From: Marmoricola sp. OAE513
GTDB taxonomy: Bacteria > Actinomycetota > Actinomycetes > Propionibacteriales > Nocardioidaceae
Assembly (NCBI RefSeq): GCF_040546585.1
Contig: NZ_JBEPOC010000001.1
Span: 744,001 to 808,000, forward strand
Reading direction: 5' to 3'
Length of the DNA stretch: 64,000 bases
Below are positions 57,027-64,000 of this stretch, piece by piece (the stretch's first letter is position 1; every line of letters begins with the position of its first letter). A model generated the notes under the pieces. That model saw only the letters and a program-made list of their open reading frames with translations, ran no database searches and had not been told where the DNA came from. A program made the position numbers and the translations under genes.

Positions 57027-58114
57027 CGCGATCGTCGCTCGGCTCCCCTCCCGTCGACCTGCCCGTGCTCGGCTCCCTCGACGAGCTCAGCACGACCTGG
57101 CTCAGCACCGCGCTCGGCGCCGAGGTCGAGGGCTTCACGTTGTCGCCCGTCGGCACGGGACAGATGGGGTCCTGCTACCGGATCACCCTGACCGGTGACA
57201 CCGCCCTGCCCGGCACGGCTCTGCTCAAGCTGCCGTCAGCGGACGAAGGCACCCGCGCGATGGTGGCAGGCGCGTACCGCACCGAGGTGCGGTTCTACAC
57301 CGAGGTGCTGCCGACCGTCGGCATCCACACCCCGCGCCGCTACGCGACCAGCACGGTCGGCGACGACGGTCTGTTCGCGATGCTGCTCGAGGACATGGCA
57401 CCCGCGCAGCAAGGGGACCAGATAGCCGGTTGCACCCCGGACCAGGCCCGCGACGCCGCGGTGAACCTGGCCGGCCTGCACGGACCGCGCTGGTCCGACC
57501 CCACGCTGCACGACGTCGAGGGCCTCACCCTGAGCGGACCGGACGACGCAGCCCTGCTCGCCGAGGTCTACGGACCGGCCACCGACACCTTCCTCGAGCA
57601 GCTGGGCGACGCGCTGACCCCGGAGACGCAGGAGACCCTGCGCCGGTGCGTCGGCGCCGCCGAGCAGTGGTCGCTGGCCCGCCAGTCCGAGCGCTTCGGG
57701 CTGGTGCACGGCGACTACCGCCTCGACAACCTGCTCTTCCTCGCCGACCCTGGCGCGGACGCGCTGCCGGTGAGCGCGGTCGACTGGCAGACGCTCAGCC
57801 TCGGGCTCCCTGCCCGCGACCTCGCCTACCTGCTCGGCACCGGCCTCTCGGTCGAGGACCGCCGTGAGCACGAACGCGCGATCGTCGAGGAGTACCACGC
57901 CGACCTGCTGGTCTACGGGGTCACGGACTACACCGCCGAGCAGGCCTTCGACGACTACCGGTTCGCGATGCTGCAGGGGCCGCTCGTCAGCGTCTTCGGT
58001 TGCGCGTACGGCGCGCGCACCGAGCGCGGCGACGCGATGTTCGCGGCGATGGTGAACCGGTCCTGCACGGCGATGCGCGATCTCGGGACCCTGGACCTGG
58101 TGGGGGCGTCGTGA
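57023..58114 (+). CDS. Aminoglycoside phosphotransferase-fold kinase-like protein
   Basis: A 363-residue small-molecule kinase-fold protein: VGTGQMGSCYRITL (nucleotide loop), FAMLLEDMAPAQQGDQ (hinge), catalytic HGDYRLDNLLF and Mg-binding VDWQTLSLGLPARDLAYLL. Related proteins in catabolic operons of actinobacteria phosphorylate alcohols or CoA intermediates and are often called phosphotransferase. Antibiotic resistance is unlikely in this context. Both ends overlap the LLM genes. Confidence 0.85.
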   Translation: MTRSSLGSPPVDLPVLGSLDELSTTWLSTALGAEVEGFTLSPVGTGQMGSCYRITLTGDTALPGTALLKLPSADEGTRAMVAGAYRTEVRFYTEVLPTVGIHTPRRYATSTVGDDGLFAMLLEDMAPAQQGDQIAGCTPDQARDAAVNLAGLHGPRWSDPTLHDVEGLTLSGPDDAALLAEVYGPATDTFLEQLGDALTPETQETLRRCVGAAEQWSLARQSERFGLVHGDYRLDNLLFLADPGADALPVSAVDWQTLSLGLPARDLAYLLGTGLSVEDRREHERAIVEEYHADLLVYGVTDYTAEQAFDDYRFAMLQGPLVSVFGCAYGARTERGDAMFAAMVNRSCTAMRDLGTLDLVGAS

Positions 58115-59118
58115 AGCTCGACCTGCAGCTCGACGGCCGTCCCGACGAGGCGGCCCAGCGTGCTCGCGAGCTGATCGACGCCGGCGTCGACGGCCTGTTC
58201 ACCTTCGAGGGACCGCACGACGTCTTCCTGCCGCTGATCGTCGCCGCCGGCTCGTCCGACGTACCGCCGACCGACCTGATGACCAACGTCGCGATCGCGA
58301 TCCCGCGCAGCCCGATGCACCTGGCGAACATGGCCTACGACCTGCAGCTGCTCTCCGGCGGCCGGTTCCGGCTCGGGCTCGGTTCCCAGATCAAGCCGCA
58401 CATCGAGAACCGGTACGGCGCCGAGTGGAGCCGACCGGCCGCGCGGATGCGCGAGACGGTGCTCGCCGTGAAGGCGATCCTGAACGCGTGGCAGGACGGC
58501 ACCCGCCTCGACTTCCGCGGCGAGTTCACCAAGCACACGTTGATGCCGCCGACCTTCGTCCCCGGCCCCAACCCGTACGGCGTCCCGCCGGTCCTGCTCG
58601 GAGCCCTCGGCCCTGTGATGACGCGGACCGCGGCCGAGGTCGCCGACGGCCTGCTGGTGATGCCGTTCCACAGCCACCGGCACTTCCGCGAGCGCACGTT
58701 GACGGCCGTCGCCGAGGGTCTCGAGCTCGCCGGACGCGACCGCATCGACATCTACCCGCAGGCAATCGTCGCGATGGGCGAGACCCCCGACGAGATCACC
58801 GCAGCGAGCTTCGGGGTGAAGGGCCTGCTCGCGTTCTACGGCTCGACGCCGGCGTACAAGTCGGTCCTCGACATCGAGGGCTGGGGCGACCTGCAGCCCG
58901 AGCTGAACGCGCTGTCGAAGACCGGCGACATCATGAAGATGATCGACCTGATCGACGACGACGTGATGCGCACGCTGGCGGTCGTCGGCACGCCCGCCGA
59001 GTGCGCCGCCGAGATCAAGACCCGGTTCGGCGACGTGGCCGAGCGCATCTGCGCCTACTTCCCCGGGAGCACCCACCCGGCGGCGACGATCAGCGCGCTG
59101 GCGGAGGCGTTGAAGTAG
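58111..59118 (+). CDS. LLM-class F420-dependent oxidoreductase
   Basis: A 335-residue luciferase-like protein: LDLQLDGRPDEAAQRAREL, RSPMHLANMAYDLQLLSGGRFRLGLGSQIKPHI, and VADGLLVMPFHSHRHFRER. It belongs to an F420-associated LLM group distinct from the previous one. It is the last gene of the nine-gene chain. The GTG overlaps the kinase-like stop (GTGA). Confidence 0.88.
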   Translation: MKLDLQLDGRPDEAAQRARELIDAGVDGLFTFEGPHDVFLPLIVAAGSSDVPPTDLMTNVAIAIPRSPMHLANMAYDLQLLSGGRFRLGLGSQIKPHIENRYGAEWSRPAARMRETVLAVKAILNAWQDGTRLDFRGEFTKHTLMPPTFVPGPNPYGVPPVLLGALGPVMTRTAAEVADGLLVMPFHSHRHFRERTLTAVAEGLELAGRDRIDIYPQAIVAMGETPDEITAASFGVKGLLAFYGSTPAYKSVLDIEGWGDLQPELNALSKTGDIMKMIDLIDDDVMRTLAVVGTPAECAAEIKTRFGDVAERICAYFPGSTHPAATISALAEALK

Positions 59119-59130
59119 GCGGGTTCTGGA

Positions 59131-59296
59131 CTAGGGCCCACCGACGAGGCCGTACAACCAGGACTCGTCTCCTCGGCTGACGTAGATGACGACCGGCGTT
59201 GCCGTCATGGGAGGTCGTGCGGCAGTCCGTGGCGTCGGACGGCACCTTCTTGGTGGCGACCACCACGGCAATCGCCATCCGTCTGCTCATCGCCAT
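59131..59296 (-). pseudogene. Possible decayed gene fragment
   Basis: Two adjacent minus-strand frames with coding-like composition meet around 59210-59200. Joined, they would give about 50 residues with a beta-like VVVA and IYVS pattern. No family recognised, no ribosome site, so this is a weak call and may be chance. Confidence 0.2.
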
Positions 59297-59325
59297 GCCG
59301 AGAGAGTGGCGGCGAGGAGCCGGTC

Positions 59326-59337
59326 GACAGTTCTGTC
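59326..59337. promoter_or_regulatory. Palindrome upstream of the WS/DGAT unit
   Basis: GACAG-TT-CTGTC, a perfect 5-base inverted repeat with a 2-base centre, about 57-68 bases before the predicted transcription start at 59394. Possible regulator site. Confidence 0.35.
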
Positions 59338-59381
59338 TAGACCAACCGTTCTCAGGGGCAAGGGTCCGCGCCGCCCTCCCC

Positions 59382-59387
59382 TACCTT
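59382..59387 (+). promoter_or_regulatory. Leaderless -10 box for the short upstream ORF
   Basis: TACCTT ends six bases before ATG 59394, the first codon of a 9-residue ORF coupled to the WS/DGAT gene. Confidence 0.5.
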
Positions 59388-59393
59388 TCCTGC

Positions 59394-59423
59394 ATGCAAC
59401 GAACTCGGGACGTTGAAGCATGA
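59394..59423 (+). CDS. Leaderless 9-residue upstream ORF
   Basis: The ORF reads MQRTRDVEA and then TGA. The ATG stands six bases after TACCTT, the leaderless spacing, and the stop overlaps the WS/DGAT start by four bases (ATGA). The WS/DGAT gene itself has no clear Shine-Dalgarno, so ribosomes finishing the short ORF probably restart there. It may act as a leader peptide that senses translation. Function is inferred from layout only. Confidence 0.5.
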   Translation: MQRTRDVEA

Positions 59424-60766
59424 GCAGGCCAGGCACCACACGCATGGAGTACGGCGACGCATTCATGCTCCAGTTCGAGAGCCGCGACGTCACGTTCCAC
59501 TACATCAACGGGTGGTACCTCGACACCGCCGCGCGCGGGCGCCCGGTCTCCCTGGACGAGATCATCGCCGTCGGCCCGGCCCACCTCGGACTCACTCCGC
59601 GCCTGACCCAGCGCGTGGAGAAGCGCCGACGTCAGTGGCACTGGGTCGACGACGACACCTTCGACATCACCCAGCACGTCGACGAGCGGACGGTCGACGG
59701 CGAGGACGGGCTGGCCGCCCTTATCGGCGAGCTCGGTGGCACCCACCTCGACCGCTCCCGTCCCTTGTGGAAGGTGACGTTGGTTCACGGCCTCCCCGAC
59801 GGACGCCAGGCCGTGCTGGCCCGGATCCACCACTCGATGATGGACGGTCTGGCGGCGGCGAACCTGTTCCGCGAGCTGAGCACCGACACCTACGGCGCCG
59901 CTCCGGTGATCGTCGACCGGTCTGCTCCGACCCCGGCGCCCCGCGCCCCGCTGCCGAAACGGTGGGCGCACGTCGCTCGGCTGCTGCGCAAGCAGCGTGC
60001 CCGGACGAAGGAGTTCGGTCCCGGTGCGAGCATCCCCCGCAAGTTCCTGCCCCGGACCAAGGTGAACCCCAAGGTCGGGCAGCCGGAACGTGTCTGGGCG
60101 GGCTCGACGATCGCGACAGAAGACCTCCAGGAGCTCGGCGGCCTGCTCGACATGAACGTGATGGGTGCCCTGCACGCCGCCATCGCGCAAGCGGTGCGGA
60201 CCTACCTGCGGGAGAACGACGCCCTGCCCCAGCACAGGATGGTCGCGAACTTCGGCACCGTCGAGAACGTCCGCGACCCTCGCTGCGACGGCAACATCGT
60301 CGCGACCGCCAGGGTGTGGATGCCGATCGACGTCGAGGACCCGTTGGAGCTGGCCCGCCTCACGGCGGAGAGCTGTCGCGATGCGCTGGCACTGCGTCGT
60401 CATCGCGGCATGGATCTGCAGCTTGCCGCCGTCGAGTTCGGCTGGATCATCCCGATCCTGCACAAGCTCTTCGGCAACGTCTCCCCCGTCACGCCGGTGC
60501 ACCTGCACACCGCGTTCATCGTCGACCCGTCCGAGCCCCGGTACTTCTACGACGTGGAGGCTGTCGGCTGGATCTCCAGCGCCGTCCCGGTGCCGCCGGC
60601 AGCGCTCAGCATCTCGGTGCACCGGTTCGCGGGCCGGATGTGGGTGGGAGCGGTGGCCACGCCGTCCGCGATGCCGGACATCGCGCACTTCCTGGACCTG
60701 GTCGGGCAGTCGCTCGAGCACCTGCTGGAGCTGGCACGCAGCCGGCACTCGAGCGAGGCCGGCTAG
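59420..60766 (+). CDS. Wax ester synthase/diacylglycerol acyltransferase (WS/DGAT)
   Basis: A 448-residue acyltransferase using acyl-CoA to esterify diacylglycerol or fatty alcohol for storage lipid. The catalytic HHxxxDG is HHSMMDGLAAANL (around residue 138); ARIHHSMMD is preceded by LWKVTLVHGLPDGRQA, and NFGTVENVRDP is in the C-terminal DUF1298 half. Length matches the family (about 450). Membrane-associated. It ends four bases into the convergent lipoprotein gene. Confidence 0.92.
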   Translation: MSRPGTTRMEYGDAFMLQFESRDVTFHYINGWYLDTAARGRPVSLDEIIAVGPAHLGLTPRLTQRVEKRRRQWHWVDDDTFDITQHVDERTVDGEDGLAALIGELGGTHLDRSRPLWKVTLVHGLPDGRQAVLARIHHSMMDGLAAANLFRELSTDTYGAAPVIVDRSAPTPAPRAPLPKRWAHVARLLRKQRARTKEFGPGASIPRKFLPRTKVNPKVGQPERVWAGSTIATEDLQELGGLLDMNVMGALHAAIAQAVRTYLRENDALPQHRMVANFGTVENVRDPRCDGNIVATARVWMPIDVEDPLELARLTAESCRDALALRRHRGMDLQLAAVEFGWIIPILHKLFGNVSPVTPVHLHTAFIVDPSEPRYFYDVEAVGWISSAVPVPPAALSISVHRFAGRMWVGAVATPSAMPDIAHFLDLVGQSLEHLLELARSRHSSEAG

Positions 60767-61032
60767 CGTTCCACCGGCACGGGGTCCGGGTCCTTGGTCG
60801 TGTCGTCGACGATGCAGTCCTCGCGGCCACTCGGTTCGGCCTTCCGCAGGATCCGCCCGTCCGGGCACTCCGGGTCGTCGGCGGCGAGCTTCTTGCACTC
60901 AGCGCCGCCTTCGGCGTACTCGACGGTGTACTCGCCGTCGGAACAGATGTGCTCGACCCAGCTGCAGCCGGTGAGTCCGGCAGAGGCGAGGGTGAGCGCG
61001 AGCAGGGCCTGGAGTGCACGGTGTCGGTTCAT
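60763..61032 (-). CDS. Small Cys-rich lipoprotein (SCO0607-like)
   Basis: An 89-residue lipoprotein: signal helix (LQALLALTLASAGLTGC) with lipobox LTGC, then CSDGEYTVEYAEGGAEC and further Cys in DDPECPDG and REDCIVDD. Four non-lipid Cys probably form disulfides outside the cell. It resembles the SCO0607 lipoprotein family of unknown function. The ATG at 61032 is chosen because the signal peptide begins there; GAGGCT ends six bases upstream. Confidence 0.72.
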   Translation of the reverse strand: MNRHRALQALLALTLASAGLTGCSWVEHICSDGEYTVEYAEGGAECKKLAADDPECPDGRILRKAEPSGREDCIVDDTTKDPDPVPVER

Positions 61033-61078
61033 GGATCCAGCCTCTGCGGACGCGGGAGCGTGCACATCGGTACGCGTA

Positions 61079-61216
61079 CTCAGGTCACCACATCTCGGCA
61101 AGCTCGATGACCGGGCAGGCTCGGTGACCGGGCAGGCTCGGTGACCGGGCAGGCTCGGTGACCGGGCAGGCTCGATGACCGGGCGCGCTCGATGACCGGG
61201 CGCGCTCGATGACCGA
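61079..61216. repeat. Family-2 element plus 17-bp tandem repeats
   Basis: GGTCACCACATCTCGGCAAG begins a dispersed element; from 61103 the CTCGRTGACCGGGCAGG unit recurs seven times with an exact 17-base period (61103, 61120, 61137, 61154, 61171, 61188, 61205). The last copies change to GCGCG and run into the stop codon of the cyclase gene at 61217. Confidence 0.8.
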
Positions 61217-62737
61217 CTAGAGCGGGACCGCGAGCGTGGTCTCCTCCAACCGCCCGCGCAGCAGGATCGGCTCGAGCAACCGCCACCGCCGCTGCTCGCC
61301 GTACCCGGCCCGGTCGATGATCCGTTCGGAAGCCACCACCCGTTCGGGCCGGTCCTTGGCCTGCTCGGTCAACCGGGCGGCCTCGTTCACGGCGTCACCG
61401 ATGACGGTGTACTCCAACCGCTCGGTCGACCCGATGTTGCCCGCGATCACCAGGCCGTGCGAGACGCCGATCCCGGCGTCGAGGTCGGGGACCTCCGCGC
61501 GCAGCCGCTGCGCCATGGTGCGCGCCGCGGCCAGGGCGGACGCCGCCGGGTCGTGCAGCTCCAGCGGGGCACCGAAGATGCAGAGCGCGGCGTCACCCTC
61601 GAACTTGTTGACCAGGCCGCCGAACTCGGAGACCACCGCGACGACGACCTCGAAGAACCGGTTCAGCGCGGCGACCACCTCGGCGGCGGAGTGCGTCGCG
61701 GCGAAGGTGGTCGAGCCGATCACGTCGACGAACAGCGCCGCCGCCTCGCGCTCCTCGCCCCCGAGGTCGACGCCGCGCGAGAGCGCCAGCCGGGCGACGT
61801 CCTCACCGACGTGCCGGCCGAACAGGTCGCGCAGCTGCTCACGCTCCTTGAGCGCGTAGACCATGTTGTTGAGGCCGGACTGCAGCTGGCCGATCTCCCC
61901 CGCGTCGTTGACCGGGACCTCCACCGAGAGGTCACCTTCTTCGATCGCGGCCAACGCCTCGGTGAGGTCCCCGAGCGGTTCGCCCACCGACTTGGCGAAC
62001 AGCACGGTCGCGACGAACCCCGTCGCGAGTGCACCCAGGCCGACGACCAGACCGCTGACGGCGACCTGTCGCAGCGACACCCCGGTCTCGCCGGCGAAGG
62101 CCACCAGCCCGATCAGGCCGAGCACCGGGACCCCGGTGGTCAGGCTCCAGATGAAGATCGCCTTCTGCGCCACCCCTGCGGACGTGCCGGCCTTCGGCGG
62201 TGAGAGCGCCAGCACCCGGGTGATCGCGGACTTGAACAGCCGCATGCAGAGCAGGTACGACGTCGCCGCCGTCGCCAGGCCGCTGATGATCGTGGCCGTC
62301 GAGAGCTGCAGCGCGTACATGGCGCTGACGTCGAGGTTGGCGTAGAAGAACACCACGCAGGAGAACGCCCAGAGGGCGACCTGCATCCAGAACAGCCACC
62401 ACGGCAGGTTCAGGGTGAGCTCGCGCTCCTCGGCGTTCGGCGGCGTACCGCGGACCGTCCAGCCGAGCGCACGGCGCGCGCGAGGAGCACCGACCACGCC
62501 GAGCACCAGCCAGCTGAACCCGACCAGCGCGAACCCGAGGAAGACGTTGCCGCGCACGACCTCCGGCGTGGAGACGTCGTCGGGGAACGGCAGCACCACC
62601 AGGTAGTCGACGATGAGGATCGCCGCGCCGATCACGTTGGCCGCCCAGACCAGTCCGATCACCTCGAACGGGCGCACCCCGCGGAGGTCCGGGCCGTGCA
62701 GCCCGTGCAGGTCGTAGAGGCGGCGCATGCTCCGCAT
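61217..62737 (-). CDS. Membrane adenylate cyclase with HAMP domain
   Basis: A 506-residue class III cyclase of the mycobacterial Rv1318c-Rv1320c type. Six hydrophobic helices (for example FEVIGLVWAANVIGAAILIV, FLGFALVGFSWLVLGVV) are followed by a HAMP linker (LTEALAAIEEGDLSVEVPVNDAGEIGQL) and the catalytic domain with Asp in AALFVDVIGSTTF and NKFEGDAALCIFG and a C-terminal ATP-site TVIGDAVNEAARL. It signals by cAMP in response to membrane or environmental cues. Start ATG 62737; 62728 is an alternative. Confidence 0.9.
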   Translation of the reverse strand: MRSMRRLYDLHGLHGPDLRGVRPFEVIGLVWAANVIGAAILIVDYLVVLPFPDDVSTPEVVRGNVFLGFALVGFSWLVLGVVGAPRARRALGWTVRGTPPNAEERELTLNLPWWLFWMQVALWAFSCVVFFYANLDVSAMYALQLSTATIISGLATAATSYLLCMRLFKSAITRVLALSPPKAGTSAGVAQKAIFIWSLTTGVPVLGLIGLVAFAGETGVSLRQVAVSGLVVGLGALATGFVATVLFAKSVGEPLGDLTEALAAIEEGDLSVEVPVNDAGEIGQLQSGLNNMVYALKEREQLRDLFGRHVGEDVARLALSRGVDLGGEEREAAALFVDVIGSTTFAATHSAAEVVAALNRFFEVVVAVVSEFGGLVNKFEGDAALCIFGAPLELHDPAASALAAARTMAQRLRAEVPDLDAGIGVSHGLVIAGNIGSTERLEYTVIGDAVNEAARLTEQAKDRPERVVASERIIDRAGYGEQRRWRLLEPILLRGRLEETTLAVPL

Positions 62738-62758
62738 CGTGGCGGCTGTGCCGGGTCT

Positions 62759-62787
62759 TGGCAATGACTCAGCTGGCAATGACTCAG
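62759..62787. repeat. Two 14-base direct repeats before the cyclase gene
   Basis: TGGCAATGACTCAG occurs at 62759-62772 and 62774-62787. Each contains TGACTCA, itself nearly palindromic. The pair lies 22-50 bases before the cyclase start and includes the stop of the SHOCT protein gene. It could be a tandem regulator site. Confidence 0.55.
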
Positions 62788-63557
62788 AGCGTGCCGAGGA
62801 TCCTCGCCCGCTGCTCGGCGTACTCGGTCTCGGTCACCCTGCCGTCCGTGCGGAGCCGGTCGAGCGCCTCGAGCCGCGCCGTCACGTCCCCGGCCGGCGC
62901 CCCGGAACCGGCCACCGGCTGGTCCCAGTGGATCTCCATCGCGGTGGGGTTCTCCGCCCCGACGACCAGGGCCCGGAACCCGTCGCCGACCCGCAGCCCG
63001 GACATCGCGGTGAACGGGACGGTCGCCTTCTTCGTCACCTGGTACGACGCCAGTCCGGTCCCCGCATCAGGCTCGACCCGCAGCTCGAACTCCATCCGCG
63101 GACGCTCGTTGATGTAGGTGCCGGTCTCGGTGACCTTCTCGATCCAGATGGTCGCAGCGGACTCGGGGACGCCGATCTTGTCGGCGTACGCCTGGGCGGC
63201 GTTGCCCATCGAGTAGAGCAGCAGCGCGACACCGCCGATCGCGGCTGCCAGCCCACCGACCGCGATCGGCAACCAGCGCCAGGCCTCGTGGTCCGCGTCG
63301 ATGCCGAGCAGCAGGATGCCGACGATGAGTGACGGGACGGCGAGGAGAGCCCACAGCAGGGTGCCGTAGAGGAACGTGCCCAGGTCCGCCGGAGGCTTGC
63401 CGTCGGGCGATTCCTTCTGCCGCTCGGTGAGGCTCTTGCCGTGCTGGCGCATCACCGGTCCGAGGAGGATCCACCAGATCCCGATCCCGATCAGCCCGGG
63501 GAGCCCGAGTCCGATACCGAGCGCCACCGTGATCACACCGAGAGAGGCCAGCTTCAT
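62784..63557 (-). CDS. Membrane protein with SHOCT domain
   Basis: A 257-residue protein: N-terminal helix (VITVALGIGLGLPGLIGIGIWWILL), two further helices around residues 65-115 (TLLWALLAVPSLIVGILLLG, LPIAVGGLAAAIGGVALLLY), a soluble beta-rich part, and a C-terminal SHOCT-type helix pair (RLEALDRLRTDGRVTETEYA). SHOCT motifs often close membrane proteins of unknown function. The ATG overlaps the upstream Nudix stop. Confidence 0.82.
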   Translation of the reverse strand: MKLASLGVITVALGIGLGLPGLIGIGIWWILLGPVMRQHGKSLTERQKESPDGKPPADLGTFLYGTLLWALLAVPSLIVGILLLGIDADHEAWRWLPIAVGGLAAAIGGVALLLYSMGNAAQAYADKIGVPESAATIWIEKVTETGTYINERPRMEFELRVEPDAGTGLASYQVTKKATVPFTAMSGLRVGDGFRALVVGAENPTAMEIHWDQPVAGSGAPAGDVTARLEALDRLRTDGRVTETEYAEQRARILGTL

Positions 63558-64000
63558 GCCCGGAGGCTACCGACCCTGCGCAGGAAGTCGTGCAGGATCC
63601 GTGCGGTCGCTCCCCAGATCAGGTGCTCGCCCATCCGAAATGTCGAGGTACGCACCGGAACGCCCTTGCTCCAGAGCCGCTCGAGCTGGTGGGCGGCCGC
63701 CAGGTCGCTGAGCCGGAACTCGAGCACCTGGGCGACCTCGCGTTCCGACAGCCTCCACGCGCGTGCGGCCGGGCCGGTTGTCGGGGACAGGGCGCCGACG
63801 TACGGGTAGATGGAGAAGTTGCTGACGAAGGTGCCCAGCGGCGGCAGTGCCCCGAGCACCCGGACGTCGTCCGGGTCGAGGCCGATCTCCTCGTGCGCCT
63901 CGCGCAGGGCCGTGTGCTGGAGGACCTCGGCCGGGTCCTGACGACCGCCCGGGAACGAGATCTCGCCCGCGTGCTTGCGCAGGTCCGCGTGCCGCTCGGT
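63554..64000 (-). CDS. Nudix hydrolase, CoA pyrophosphatase-like (partial)
   Basis: The C-terminal 148 residues of a Nudix enzyme; the gene continues past the right edge. The Nudix box is complete: GGRQDPAEVLQHTALREAHEEIG. The later segment FSIYPYVGAL and VPVRTSTFRMGEHLIWGATARI match the CoA-diphosphatase (NudL/YeaB) group, which splits CoA to phosphopantetheine and 3',5'-ADP. It overlaps the SHOCT gene (ATGA) downstream. Confidence 0.9.
   Translation of the reverse strand, partial: TERHADLRKHAGEISFPGGRQDPAEVLQHTALREAHEEIGLDPDDVRVLGALPPLGTFVSNFSIYPYVGALSPTTGPAARAWRLSEREVAQVLEFRLSDLAAAHQLERLWSKGVPVRTSTFRMGEHLIWGATARILHDFLRRVGSLRA

Larger units (their letters stand above)
59119..59393. other. 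Non-coding region with possible gene remnants
   Basis: This stretch between the end of the F420 operon and the WS/DGAT upstream ORF holds no convincing gene. On the minus strand two short frames look protein-like: MAIAVVVATKKVPSDATDC (from 59296) and VVIYVSRGDESWLYGLVGG (start 59208, stop 59131). They lie in different frames, as if one gene had lost frame. A palindrome GACAG-TT-CTGTC is at 59326-59337. Confidence 0.4.

Noticed and set aside
57023-58114. Aminoglycoside resistance kinase
   Set aside because: The fold is shared, but its place in the middle of a catabolic operon and the absence of resistance-type specificity motifs make a metabolic kinase more likely.
61079-61216. 17-base tandem repeats as CRISPR or origin iterons
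   Set aside because: No spacers, no replication gene nearby, and the repeats derive from a dispersed element.

Overview
The window is high-GC actinobacterial chromosomal DNA, most likely from Nocardioides or a close relative (Nocardioidaceae). This is inferred from gene content: a SigR/RsrA thiol-stress pair followed by the actinobacterial ribosomal microprotein bL37, F420-dependent enzymes (two LLM oxidoreductases and a Ddn-like protein), a WS/DGAT acyltransferase, GpgS and many leaderless genes. No rRNA, tRNA, CRISPR array, prophage or insertion sequence was found. Most ORFs are densely packed and many overlap by ATGA or GTGA.

Left part (1-15.7 kb) is mostly housekeeping. It holds the end of a ThDP enzyme, a FlK-type thioesterase, bL37, rsrA-sigR, an alpha/beta hydrolase, an SRAP protein, a degenerate GGDEF-like protein, an ECF sigma factor fused to its own membrane anti-sigma module, then aroA-rsgA-hisN, an FKBP, bioB, CBS, S4 and DUF445 proteins, and a secreted metallopeptidase-like protein. 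The grouping of SRAP, aroA, rsgA and a SigR/SigH-type sigma factor resembles the mycobacterial sigH-Rv3226c-aroA-Rv3228 region.

Middle part (15.8-37 kb) holds a MoxR-type ATPase/VWA pair, secreted proteins, a DUF35 + lipid-transfer thiolase pair behind a KstR-like operator, a class III cyclase, an HxlR regulator opposite an acyl-CoA dehydrogenase-like flavoprotein, and a five-gene overlapping operon gpgS-folP-dioxygenase-like-ribD-like-choD-like. It ends with polyprenol-phosphate mannosyltransferase, hydrolases and two convergent TetR genes, one of which appears frameshifted at its 5' end.

Right part (37-64 kb) has two notable transcription units. The first (44.5 to 36.6 kb, minus strand) is a seven-gene liv-like ABC uptake operon with a Gly-Thr-repeat lipoprotein, a fused LivH-LivM permease, two ATPases, a large secreted anchored protein, a membrane protein with a Cys-rich tail and a TetR regulator. 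Its start region carries several palindromes, including a perfect match to the KstR consensus. The second (49.7 to 59.1 kb, plus strand) is a nine-gene chain in which every gene overlaps the next: Baeyer-Villiger-type monooxygenase, EthR-like TetR, hydrolase, FadD17-like ligase, reductase, DUF3105, LLM, kinase-like and LLM. It diverges from a two-SDR/Ddn unit across a paired palindromic operator that sits on a TTGACA-17-TAACGT promoter. Together they suggest uptake and oxidative breakdown of a hydrophobic cyclic substrate (steroid- or terpenoid-like), which is inference.

At the DNA level there are two families of intergenic repeats. One is a 31-32 bp periodic array with two inverted and three direct copies, found at two convergent gene ends (946-1093 and 47376-47537). 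The other is a dispersed palindromic element at four sites, two of which encode the last residues of real genes. A TANNNT box 5-8 bases before the start codon recurs at more than a dozen genes and marks leaderless transcripts, including one 9-codon upstream ORF before the WS/DGAT gene.
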